NCBI RefSeq assembly: GCF_025143825.1
Contig: NZ_CP083561.1
Location: 1 to 64,000, forward strand
Direction: 5' to 3'
Length of the DNA: 64,000 bases
Source of the DNA: Sulfitobacter sp. S223
GTDB taxonomy: Bacteria; Pseudomonadota; Alphaproteobacteria; Rhodobacterales; Rhodobacteraceae
Each line of letters starts with the position of its first letter. Position 1 is the first letter of the stretch. This document shows, piece by piece, positions 1 to 9,755 of the stretch. The notes below the pieces were generated by a model. The model made no database searches and had not been told where the DNA came from. It saw nothing but the letters and a program-made list of their open reading frames with translations. A program made the position numbers and the translations under genes.

Positions 1-3000
1 GGCGGTGCTGGTGGTACAGTGCGTGTCAGCGGCAAAGTGACAACACGCGCACGAACCCCGCGTCGACCGCGCATCATTGTAACCGAATCCGCCCGTCCCA
101 ACGCGCGGCCTGGCGGCGCTATTGCGATCACGGGCCGCAACATTGCGTTGCAGGGCGCACATATCGCGACCGGGGGTAATGGCGATGGTGGGGCCATCAA
201 CATCGGTGGCGCATTTCAGGGTGGGGGTACTTTGCCAAGCGCGCTTTATCTAGGGGTGGACGTTGAAACCGTCATCACCGCTGATGCGGGACAAGCTGGA
301 GAAGGCGGGCGCGTCATCCTTTGGTCCGATATCAGGACAGATTTTGCGGGCCAGATTTCTGCCCGCGGTGGCACAGTTGGTGGTGACGGGGGTTTTGTCG
401 AAGTCTCGGGAAAACGCACGCTGGCATTCAGCGGTGAGGTCGACACGCGTGCGCCGCAGGGGGCGACAGGTACGCTGCTGTTAGATCCGCATAACCTGAC
501 GATCGCCGAAGATGCCTCATCCGGCATCGCGGATGTCGGAGATGGCACCATCGAATATGCGGCGAACGAAGACGATGCGATCCTGTCGGTTGATCTGCTT
601 GAACGGAACCTGCTTAGCAACAATGTCACGGTCTCAACTCCGGATGATGGCGAACCCACGGACACGCAGAATGGCAACATCACTGTAGCATCTGAAATCA
701 ACTGGGATTCCGATAGGCATCCTGACATTCCTTGCTGACGGCGACGTCATTTTGAACGCTGGCGTTGACGGCGTGCTTGGCGCGTTCGAGATCAGCGCGG
801 GAGGTGTCATAACCACTGGTGCCGATGGGTTTGTAAACGTCGGGTCGGTTCAATCTGGCTGAAGGTGACTGGGTGCAGATCGGTGGGGCCATACCTGAAT
901 TCAACGCGACTGATTTTCGAATTGCACAGAACGTAGATACTTCATTCCTTCGGGCGGAACCGCGGCGACGGTACCGCTGCCGATCCCTATCAACTAACGG
1001 ACATATACGGCGTTCAGGGCATCGGCTCGCAATCATTGCTGGACCAGAGCTTTGCGCTTGGTAGTAATATCGATGCAACCGGTACTGCGGTCTGGAACGG
1101 CTCCGAAGGGTTTGCCCCGATTGAGGGGCTCGGCTTTTCCGGGTTTAGCGGTTCTCTTGATGGTCAAGGCAATACAATCACAGGCCTGACGATGAATAAA
1201 TCAGGCGCTGGCATGTTTGCGCTGACGAATGCCGGGGCCGAAATTTCCAATTTGAATTTGTCCGAAGTTTCCATGACGGGGACCGGTACGATGGGTGCGC
1301 TGGCGGCCCTTGCGATCAACACAACCATCGACAACGTCGCGGTCGACGGTGCGTTGGGCGTTGTCATTTCCCGAAACCGTTGGTGGCATCGTCGGGGAAC
1401 TGCGGGGCGCAAGATCAGTCGTGAGCAACAGCAGTTATACCGGGACGATCACGACGACCAACAATACCGATTTAGCGTTTAGTTTGGGCGGTCTTGTAGG
1501 TGCCTCTGCCGGGACGGTCGATAATAGCAGCTTCGATGGGACCATAATCGAGCGCGGTCTTACGTTGAGTTTGCGCAGTGTTGGTGGCGGCGTCGGGACC
1601 AATCGCGGGATCGTAAGCAACGTCACCACAGCAGGGGACATGCAAATCGAGGGGACCGGAGGTACACTTCGATTGGGTGGCCTTGTGGGTGATAACCGAT
1701 CTTTCGAAGGCATTGCGGGATCCGAAAGCAACATCGCGGTTGGTGTCGTGAACCCGACAGACGATGAAATCCACGCTGGCGGCCCTAACGGGGTGGAATA
1801 TTGGAAGCATCACAGACTCCCGCTCGACGTCGACTGTGACGGTATCCAGCGGCAGCGAAGTGCTATCGATTGGCGGGCTGATCGGTTTCAACAATAATTC
1901 GCCGGTGCGACCTGTCGAAGGCGTGGCTGCGTCCGGCGCCGTGACCGTAACCGGAACCGCCGCAGACAATGGTGGTACCGCACATGTTGGCGGGCTGGTC
2001 GGAGAAAATCTCGGCACCATCGCACAGGGTGCGGCCTCGGGGGATGTTTACGTATTTGCCGGGCTGACGCAATTCTCCGTAGGTGGCTTTGCCGGGGCGA
2101 ACAATCAATCGGAATCGGCGGGGGAGCTGTCATCGTCTATCGCCAGTGGTAGTGTTGAACTGGTCTCGGAATACGGTGGCAGCGTCGGCGGCTTCGTCGG
2201 CGAAAACGGAGGAAGCATCACAGACGCGGTCGCTACGGGCGATGTCGAATTCGCCGTACCACTTCCAGAGGCAGGACCGCTTAACCGCGCCTATGTGGGC
2301 GGATTTGCAGGGCTTAACGCAGGCATAGCCGAACGGACCGTTGCGCGTGGCAACGTAAGCGCTGCTACCAGCTTGACCAACGCGGATGTCGGTGGCCACA
2401 CCGGATACAACATCTTTGCAACAATTCTGGACAGCTACGCCAATGGCGATGTGCGGCTGGCTTCAAACGTGGATGGCACAGTCGGCGGCCTTGTTGGCAC
2501 AACCGCTGAGGGCGATATTACAAATACATATGCCAGCGGAGCCGTCAGCACTCTGGGGGGAGGGGGCGATAGCTCGTTTGCTTTGGCTGCCGGAGGTCTG
2601 ATTGGCCAGAACATTGATGATGGGGAGCTAGCCCCGACAACAGTTACCGCGTCCTATTGGGATACGGTGGCATCAGGGCAAGCTGACGGGGGCGACCTGA
2701 CCCTTGGATTTGGCCTGACGACAGATCAACTGGAGGCCACTGCGTCCTTCTTCGAATTTGCGCAGGCGCAGGGCTGGAACTTTGACGCGGTATGGGCACC
2801 GGGCGCGGCAGGCCGCTATCCATCGATCTATACGGTCGACCGCGTTGTCTTTGCGCGACCCGACGCGTTGGAACTCACCTACGGTCAGACAACGGACGCC
2901 ACAGCGACTGGCATCGTGGCGGGTGGGCCTGAGTTATATGTCTTTGCCGAAGTCGCAGAGACCCTTGATACGACACCTGTCTTCGCGACGTTGACTTTCA

Positions 3001-5574
3001 GTGATAACCTGGTTGGCGCTCAAACCTTTTGCTGTTGATACCTCTCCTCTAAGTAGTTCGCGCTTGCAGGAATATTCCGTTGTGGCGTTGGAGGGGGCGG
3101 CTGTGATTATCCCCGCACCGCTGACGCTGACGGCAAATGACGCCACCAAGACCTACGGTACGGCGCTGGCCTTTGACGGCACGGAGTTTGCTGTGACGGA
3201 GGGGACGCTGTTCTTTGGCGACACGGTCGACACGATCACGCTAGGCTCTGCCGGAGCGGTGGACACGGCGCAGGTCGCTGGCAGCCCCTACGCGATCACG
3301 GCGGATGGGCCGGTCACCGGCAGCGGCACAGACAATTACGCGATCAGCTACGTCGACGGAGCGCTCACGGTCACCCCCGCGCCCCTGACGCTGACGGCAG
3401 ATGACGCCACCAAGACCTACGGCACGGCGCTGGCCTTTGACGGCACGGAGTTTGCTGTGACGGAGGGGGCGCTGTTCTTCGGCGACACGGTCGACACGAT
3501 CACGCTAGGCTCTGCCGGAGCGGTGGACACGGCGCAGGTCGCTGGCAGCCCCTACGCGATCACGGCGGATGGGCCGGTCACCGGCAGCGGCACAGACAAT
3601 TACGCGATCAGCTACGTCGACGGAGCGCTCACGGTCACCCCCGCGCCCCTGACGCTGACGGCAGATGACGCCACCAAGACCTACGGCACGGCGCTGGCCT
3701 TTGACGGCACGGAGTTTGCTGTGACGGAGGGGGCGCTGTTCTTCGGCGACACGGTCGACACGATCACGCTAGGCTCTGCCGGAGCGGTGGACACGGCGCA
3801 GGTCGCTGGCAGCCCCTACGCGATCACGGCGGATGGGCCGGTCACCGGCAGCGGCACAGACAATTACGCGATCAGCTACGTCGACGGAGCGCTCACGGTC
3901 ACCCCCGCGCCCCTGACGCTGACGGCAGATGACGCCACCAAGACCTACGGCACGGCGCTGGCCTTTGACGGCACGGAGTTTGCTGTGACGGAGGGGACGC
4001 TGTTCTTTGGCGACACGGTCGACACGATCACGCTAGGCTCTGCCGGAGCGGTGGACACGGCGCAGGTCGCTGGCAGCCCCTACGCGATCACGGCGGATGG
4101 GCCGGTCACCGGCAGCGGCACAGACAATTACGCGATCAGCTACGTCGACGGAGCGCTCACGGTCACCCCCGCGCCCCTGACGCTGACGGCAGATGACGCC
4201 ACCAAGACCTACGGCACGGCGCTGGCCTTTGACGGCACGGAGTTTGCTGTGACGGAGGGGGCGCTGTTCTTCGGCGACACGGTCGACACGATCACGCTAG
4301 GCTCTGCCGGAGCGGTGGACACGGCGCAGGTCGCTGGCAGCCCCTACGCGATCACGGCGGATGGGCCAGTCACCGGCAGCGGCACAGACAATTACGCGAT
4401 CAGCTATGTCGATGGCGCGCTCACGGTCACCCCCGCACCGCTGACGCTGACGGCAAATGACGCCACCAAGACCTACGGCACGGCGCTGGCCTTTGACGGC
4501 ACGGAGTTTGCTGTGACGGATGGGACGCTGTTCTTTGGCGACACGGTCGACACGATCACGCTAGGCTCTGCCGGAGCGGTGGACACGGCGCAGGTCGCTG
4601 GCAGCCCCTACGCGATCACGGCGGATGGGCCGGTCACCGGCAGCGGCACAGACAATTACGCGATCAGCTATGTCGACGGAGCGCTCACGGTCACCCCCGC
4701 ACCGCTGACGCTGACGGCAGATGACGCCACCAAGACCTACGGCACGGCGCTGGCCTTTGACGGCACGGAGTTTCTGGCTGAAGGACTGCTTCTTGATGAC
4801 ACTGTCGCTTTGGTGGCGTTGGATAGTGATGGGGCCGCTGCGGACGCTTCGGCGATTGGCAGCCCTTATGATATTGTGATTGAGGAGGTTGTTGAAAGTG
4901 AAGGTTTGCCCAATTACGATATCACTTTCGTGAATGGTGCGCTTACAGTTTCGGGATTGGTCACCACACCCATTCCTTCCCCGCTGCCGAATGTAACTTT
5001 GCCTCAGCCCGCCGACACCATCGTGCTGACCTTACCGGATGACAGCACGCAGCCAGCAGGGACCGGAACGGCGCAGGCAAGCAGCTCGGCCTCTCTGGGG
5101 CAGGCGACCGAAACACTGGCCGATGTACGGCAGATTGCGACCACGTTGGAAATTGCGGCTGCGGCTTGCGATGATGGTTCCGATAACGTCGATCAATACT
5201 TGGCCTGTCTGACGGATGCGCTTGACGACTTTGCGGATGAGCTTGACGATATTTCAACCGACCTGCCCCCTGGGCTGCAGGATGTTGCACGCATCGTGCG
5301 GGACGCACGCCAGAACGTTGAAAACGCGCGCCTGCGGGCTCGGTCACGCCTTGCAACTGCCACCTCTGATGCGGAGCGCGAAGCAATCCTTCGCGACGCT
5401 GTAGGTGAGGCCCGCGTTGCCCTGAGCGCGGCTGCAACTGATATTCGCAAAGCCATCACGTTTGTGAGGGCCGACGATCCGGAGCTGGCCGCCGTGCAGC
5501 GTGCGACCATCACAACAGTGGCCTCGGCGATTGATAACGTTTCAATCGAATTGAGCCGCGCGGTCGGACTATGA
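1..5574 (+). pseudogene. Large repeat-rich exoprotein (FHA-like adhesin), 5'-truncated by the window and frameshifted
   Basis: The reading frame is open at base 1, so the 5' end lies outside. Translation in successive frames gives one colinear protein: a Gly/Ala-rich filamentous-haemagglutinin-like part, then about seven GLUG-type motifs (VGGLVGEN, VGGFVGEN and similar, roughly 1480-2600), a YDG-like domain (about 2840-3110), seven MBG-type repeats (3112-4953) and an acidic helical C-terminus. The frame changes near 715, 850, 950, 1370, 1780 and 3028. The last change sits in a TTTT run, and removing one T joins the two frames cleanly. From about 3031 the frame stays open to the TGA at 5572. 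Such proteins are usually exported adhesins, often by two-partner secretion, but no partner transporter is visible here. The indels could be real decay or sequencing/assembly error. The family assignment is from motif reading only. Confidence 0.75.
3112..4953 (+). repeat. Seven tandem 264-bp MBG-type repeats
   Basis: An 88-codon unit starting at Pro-Ala-Pro-Leu-Thr-Leu begins at 3112, 3376, 3640, 3904, 4168, 4432 and 4696. Copies 1-6 are almost identical in DNA, including synonymous positions. Copy 7 matches for about 75 nt, then diverges after about 4770 and is two codons shorter. Small variants are shuffled among copies: GCACCGCTG or GCGCCCCTG at the start, Thr or Ala and Glu or Asp near residue 30, and TTT or TTC. 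This points to recent duplication or gene conversion. Because the period is coding (88 x 3) and there are no spacers, it is not a CRISPR. Copy number may vary between strains or be misassembled. Confidence 0.95.
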
Positions 5575-5581
5575 GAAACCC

Positions 5582-7495
5582 ATGCGACTGATATTTGTTT
5601 TCTGCGTGCTTTGGCTGAACTTTGCAGGGGCGGCCAAAGCAGAGACACGTGTTGCGCTGGTGATCGGTAATTCGGACTACAAGAATATTGCCACGCTGGA
5701 AAACCCCCGCAATGACGCGCTGGATATTTCAGTGGCCCTGGAGGGATTGGGTTTTGACGTCACATTGGAAATCGACGCCACGCAGGCGCGATTTGCGAAC
5801 CTGATCACAGCATTCGGTGAAAAGGCAAAGTCAGCGGATGTTGTGCTTTTGTATTATGCGGGCCACGGGTTTCAGGTGGACGGGCGCAACTATGTGGTTC
5901 CGACAGATGCTGCGATTTCTAAGGCTGCGGATGTGACGCGGGAAACGTTACAGCTGGATCAGCTGCTGCGTGCGATGGAACGATCGGATGGCGTGAAGCT
6001 GGTGTTTCTGGATGCCTGTCGGGACAATCCTTTTGGCGTGGCAATCGAAGATCCACGCGTTGGAAAGGGTCTGGCGCGGGTGGGGACTGCGGCGAACTTT
6101 CTTTTCTCATATGCCACACAGCCGGACAACGTTGCCTATGATGGAACGGGCCGAAACAGCTTTTTCACCGAAGCGATGCTGCATCATATCTATACGGCGG
6201 GGCAGGATGTGGCGCAGATGATGATTGGCGTTCGTCGCGATGTTTTGGCGGCAACCGGTGGCAAGCAAATCCCGTGGGAAAATTCGTCGCTGACCCGCAG
6301 CTTTCAGTTTAACATCAGCCCGGAAACAATTTCCGAAGAAAGCATGCTCTATCAGATTGCGGTGGACGAACGCGACCCAGATTTGTTGAACCTTTATGTT
6401 GATCGCTATCCGGCGGGTTCCCATGCAGCAGAGGCGTTGGCATTTCTGGAAACAGGGACGCAGACCCGTGCGATTGAGCGGCGCGATGAAGCTGACCGCA
6501 CGCAAAGGCTGTGGGAGCTGGCCCGCAGAAGCCGGATGCGGCCCTTGCTTGAGCTGTATGTCAGCCGTTATCCGGATGCGCCAAACCGCCAAGAGGCGGA
6601 GCGTCTGCTAAGCAATATCCCACGGCCAGAAGACGCAACAGCGGGTAAAATTTGCGAACGGCTGGCCACCCATCCAAGGGATGCAACAGCTGAAAACGAG
6701 GGCGTGCCGCTATCGCGGTTGCAGCAAAATGCTGTCGCTGCAATTCAGGCTTGTAGTGCGGCGGCGTCACGCACACCGGAACTGCCGCATTACGTCGCGC
6801 TTTTGGCGCGGGCCACCGCGGCGGCCGGTGATCTGGAGCGTGCGATTGTGCTGTATCGTGATGCGGCAAGCCGTGGCGATCTGCGCGCGATGGTCAGTCT
6901 TGCCCAGCTAAACGAAAACGGCACCGCAATGAAAAAAGATTCCGCGTGGGCGCTGGCCTTGTACGAACAGGCTGCCAAAGGTGGCAGCCATGATGCAATG
7001 ATCAATCTGGCGATCACCCTCTTAGAAGGGCGGACGGTTGCCGCTGATCCTGCACGCGCCATCACATTGTTAAAACAAGCGTCCGATGAAGGATCGGCCA
7101 AGGCGACTTTCAACCTTGGTGTGCTGGCACAGGACGGCATGGCTGATGGGCCAGAAGCGGCGTTAGAGTATTTCGAACGCGCAGCGCGGGATGGCGAGGT
7201 GGCGGGCTACCGCGCCGCAGCAATTCTGCTCGACGAGGGACGAGGCATATCGCGCAATCCCTCAAAGGCAGCGACAATGTTGCTTCGTGGTGCAGCGGAG
7301 GACCGCGGCGATATCCTGCGCCAGTTGACGACTGCGTCCGACCAATGGTCGCCCGACACGATCCGCGCTGTTCAAGGGTTGCTCAAGGAAGCCGGATATT
7401 ATGCGGCGGCGGTGGATGGCTTGCCGGGGCCGAGTTTTACAGCAGCACTTGAAAAATGGCGCAATGGCGGATTCGAGGCGGCGATACTGAACTGA
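5582..7495 (+). CDS. Secreted caspase-like (C14) peptidase with Sel1-like repeats
   Basis: This is a 637-residue protein. An N-terminal signal peptide (to about residue 21, ending AKAET) predicts export. A caspase p20-like domain follows, with the catalytic dyad visible as His95 in YYAGHG and Cys146 in LDACRDNP. A middle region is rich in charged helices, and Sel1-type repeats run over about residues 400-580. The last 45 residues (IRAVQGLLKEAGYY, then VDGLPGP) resemble a peptidoglycan-binding type 1 module. Bacterial caspase homologues cleave after basic or acidic residues, but the substrate here is unknown. The start codon lies 7 nt after the exoprotein stop, so the two are probably co-transcribed and the peptidase may act on that protein (inference). 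The upstream ribosome site is weak, which fits translational coupling. Confidence 0.85.
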   Translation: MRLIFVFCVLWLNFAGAAKAETRVALVIGNSDYKNIATLENPRNDALDISVALEGLGFDVTLEIDATQARFANLITAFGEKAKSADVVLLYYAGHGFQVDGRNYVVPTDAAISKAADVTRETLQLDQLLRAMERSDGVKLVFLDACRDNPFGVAIEDPRVGKGLARVGTAANFLFSYATQPDNVAYDGTGRNSFFTEAMLHHIYTAGQDVAQMMIGVRRDVLAATGGKQIPWENSSLTRSFQFNISPETISEESMLYQIAVDERDPDLLNLYVDRYPAGSHAAEALAFLETGTQTRAIERRDEADRTQRLWELARRSRMRPLLELYVSRYPDAPNRQEAERLLSNIPRPEDATAGKICERLATHPRDATAENEGVPLSRLQQNAVAAIQACSAAASRTPELPHYVALLARATAAAGDLERAIVLYRDAASRGDLRAMVSLAQLNENGTAMKKDSAWALALYEQAAKGGSHDAMINLAITLLEGRTVAADPARAITLLKQASDEGSAKATFNLGVLAQDGMADGPEAALEYFERAARDGEVAGYRAAAILLDEGRGISRNPSKAATMLLRGAAEDRGDILRQLTTASDQWSPDTIRAVQGLLKEAGYYAAAVDGLPGPSFTAALEKWRNGGFEAAILN

Positions 7496-7522
7496 ATAGG
7501 ACTACTTTCAAACACTGCCGCA

Positions 7523-9613
7523 TCAAGGCCGCGCGTCGATGATGCGCGAGGCGACACCAACGATTTCTCCCTCTCGCCCTTCAAGTGTTTCCGCCAACGC
7601 TTCAGCTAATGACGTGACGCTTTCATCGCGAGGTCGGCGCATATCGAACAACGGGGTTTTCGACAGGATCGCAACAATCTCTGACTTGCCATAGCTTTCT
7701 GAATCAACCTGAATGGCAAGGCGCGTCGGGTCATCCTGCAATGCCGAGATCGGCCATAACACACGAATTTGCCGCAGCCCGTTTTCAACCATGCCAAGTT
7801 CGTCAATCATATGTTCGGTCTGGTTGATGTTTGGCAGAATATTAAAGACTTTGCCGGTGTTATCCACCACTATGACCCAAAGCGAGGCACCGCTAATCGT
7901 AGCAGGAAGGTGCACATCTACCACCGGGTTTTCGCCGGTATGGTAAATGCCGCTCATCACCGCTTCGCCTGTTGCTGCGCGCCCTAACAAAATGGAAACC
8001 GCAGCCGAAGTCGCAGCGGGCATCACCGCGCGGATCGCACACAGGTCAGAATTGAGCACAGTTGTTTCGACCCGCAGCGCGCGTTCGCCGATCATCGGAG
8101 TCAGAACGTTTCGCACGGCTTCAACGTCTTCCGGCTTCGCAAGATCGCCGGTTACAGTAACGGGATCAAACATTGCGTAGCTGTCGTTTTCTGCGCCAAG
8201 CAGGGACAGCGTGCCGCATGTCGCATATTCAGCCAGTATGTTCTGCAAGACACCGGTGTTTAGGGTTTCGGGGCCTGCAAGGATGCTGCTTTGCAATTGC
8301 ATACCGCTGCGTGTGGTCCAGTTTTGCAAGGCTGCGATCATCGCATCGCGCGTAGGCGCGTCAGGCGCCAGCGCCGAAAGCGCGACGTCATCATCCGCTA
8401 CATCAAGCTGCCAGTCGGACAGGGGCTCCAAAAGGGTTACTAACTCGGCTACTTCTTCGGGCCACGCGGGGTCGGGCAGGCCATCTGCGATCACCACCGC
8501 GCCTTCAGGCGCGGGCTCGCCTGTGGTGCCCGAATACGCCGCGCGCAACAACGCCGCACTGTCTGCGTCGGGGGCGTGACCGACAAATGTGCTGCCATCA
8601 GCACCATCCGTTGCGCTGAGAGTATAGGGGCTGACCAAAGGCAGGGCAGGGGTGAAAACTGTATCAAGCGCGCCGGACAGATAGATCCCTGCGCCGATGA
8701 CCACGACGGCAATTGCGCCAGACGCCAGCATCCCGGCGCGGCGATTTTTCTTTCTCTGCGGTCCCTTGCCCTTATGGGTATCGGGTTTAAGCCAGCGATC
8801 TAGCTGATCCTGCGCAGCAAGTGCGGTCGCAGGCCGGTCGTCGGGGTTTGGCGCGCTGAGCAAAGTGATCAAATCCGCAAGCGGAGATGCGATGCCAGAT
8901 ACATCCAGCGGGTTTCGCTTAAATCGGACTACATCGCCTGGATTGTTTCCCACGTCGGGCACTTCGCGCCGCGCCACGGCCAATAGCGACGCCCCGAGCG
9001 CGTATAAATCTGCGCGAAAATCGGCCTGACCATCAAGCTGCTCAGGCGCGGAGTATTCATATTTGCCCGCAAACGTATTGCCGACAATTGTGCGGGCCCC
9101 CGCTGCGGTATCCTTGGCAATGCCGAAGTCTATGATTGTCGCCCGTTCGGCCTCCCCCCCGCGCAGGATAATATTATCAGGCGATAAATCGCGGTGAACG
9201 ATGCCTTGAGCGTGGGTCGCGTCAAGGCCTGACAAAACGCGGTGCGCCACGATCAGTAGTTCGCGATCACTGACCTGCCTTTCAAACATCAACTCGCTCA
9301 GAGGGGTGCCTTCGACGTAGTCCATCACCAAAAACACATGCCCGTCATCTGTGCGCGAACATTCAGAATAGCGCACCACCGCGTCATGCATGATATTGCG
9401 CATCTGCTCTTCGCGCTTCATCAGTTCCAGATAATCGGCGTTCCCTGAGAACTGTGCGCTTAGCGCCTTGATCGCTGACTTCCGGTCCGTAATCTGGTTT
9501 GTCGCCAGATACACTTCGCCCGTGCCGCCGCGGCCCAACACGCCCTCAATCTCATAAGTGTTGTTAAGCACTTGGCCTGTTTGGAAGATGTCAGAAGGCT
9601 TGGGATCTTTCAT
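7523..9613 (-). CDS. Membrane-anchored Ser/Thr protein kinase (PpkA-like, T6SS-associated)
   Basis: This protein of 696 residues has an N-terminal cytoplasmic kinase domain (about 20-275). Visible elements are the glycine loop GRGGTGEVY, the ATP lysine near residue 49 (SAIK), the catalytic HRDLSPDN with Asp near 142, DFG near 162 and SAPEQ in the activation segment. A basic stretch (RKKNRR) precedes one transmembrane helix at about 294-315. The remaining roughly 380 residues would be periplasmic and match nothing I know. An ATG at 9613 preceded by GAGGATC is preferred over the TTG one codon earlier. The gene is divergent from clpV, and PpkA-type kinases govern post-translational activation of some type VI systems. 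No cognate PppA phosphatase is seen in this window. Confidence 0.85.
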   Translation of the reverse strand: MKDPKPSDIFQTGQVLNNTYEIEGVLGRGGTGEVYLATNQITDRKSAIKALSAQFSGNADYLELMKREEQMRNIMHDAVVRYSECSRTDDGHVFLVMDYVEGTPLSELMFERQVSDRELLIVAHRVLSGLDATHAQGIVHRDLSPDNIILRGGEAERATIIDFGIAKDTAAGARTIVGNTFAGKYEYSAPEQLDGQADFRADLYALGASLLAVARREVPDVGNNPGDVVRFKRNPLDVSGIASPLADLITLLSAPNPDDRPATALAAQDQLDRWLKPDTHKGKGPQRKKNRRAGMLASGAIAVVVIGAGIYLSGALDTVFTPALPLVSPYTLSATDGADGSTFVGHAPDADSAALLRAAYSGTTGEPAPEGAVVIADGLPDPAWPEEVAELVTLLEPLSDWQLDVADDDVALSALAPDAPTRDAMIAALQNWTTRSGMQLQSSILAGPETLNTGVLQNILAEYATCGTLSLLGAENDSYAMFDPVTVTGDLAKPEDVEAVRNVLTPMIGERALRVETTVLNSDLCAIRAVMPAATSAAVSILLGRAATGEAVMSGIYHTGENPVVDVHLPATISGASLWVIVVDNTGKVFNILPNINQTEHMIDELGMVENGLRQIRVLWPISALQDDPTRLAIQVDSESYGKSEIVAILSKTPLFDMRRPRDESVTSLAEALAETLEGREGEIVGVASRIIDARP

Positions 9614-9655
9614 CAAATGATCCTCTCTTCGTAAGAAATATTCAAAAGTGTCGAT

Positions 9656-9670
9656 TCAAAATGATTTTGA
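9656..9670. promoter_or_regulatory. Perfect palindrome in the kinase/clpV divergent promoter
   Basis: TCAAAAT-G-ATTTTGA is a perfect 7-1-7 inverted repeat, 43 nt upstream of the kinase start and 86 nt upstream of clpV, inside an AT-rich 140-nt spacer. It could be an operator shared by the two divergent genes. No binding protein can be named from the sequence. Confidence 0.35.
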
Positions 9671-9755
9671 GTCTACCATAGCGGGAGAGTCTATTTTGAC
9701 CAAATCCAGAGTTTTGTTTTTTTATTAATTTAATTTCATCGGAGGGTGTCCCGAT

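Noticed and set aside
3112-4953. CRISPR-like array
   Set aside because: The 264-bp units are directly abutting coding repeats with no spacers.
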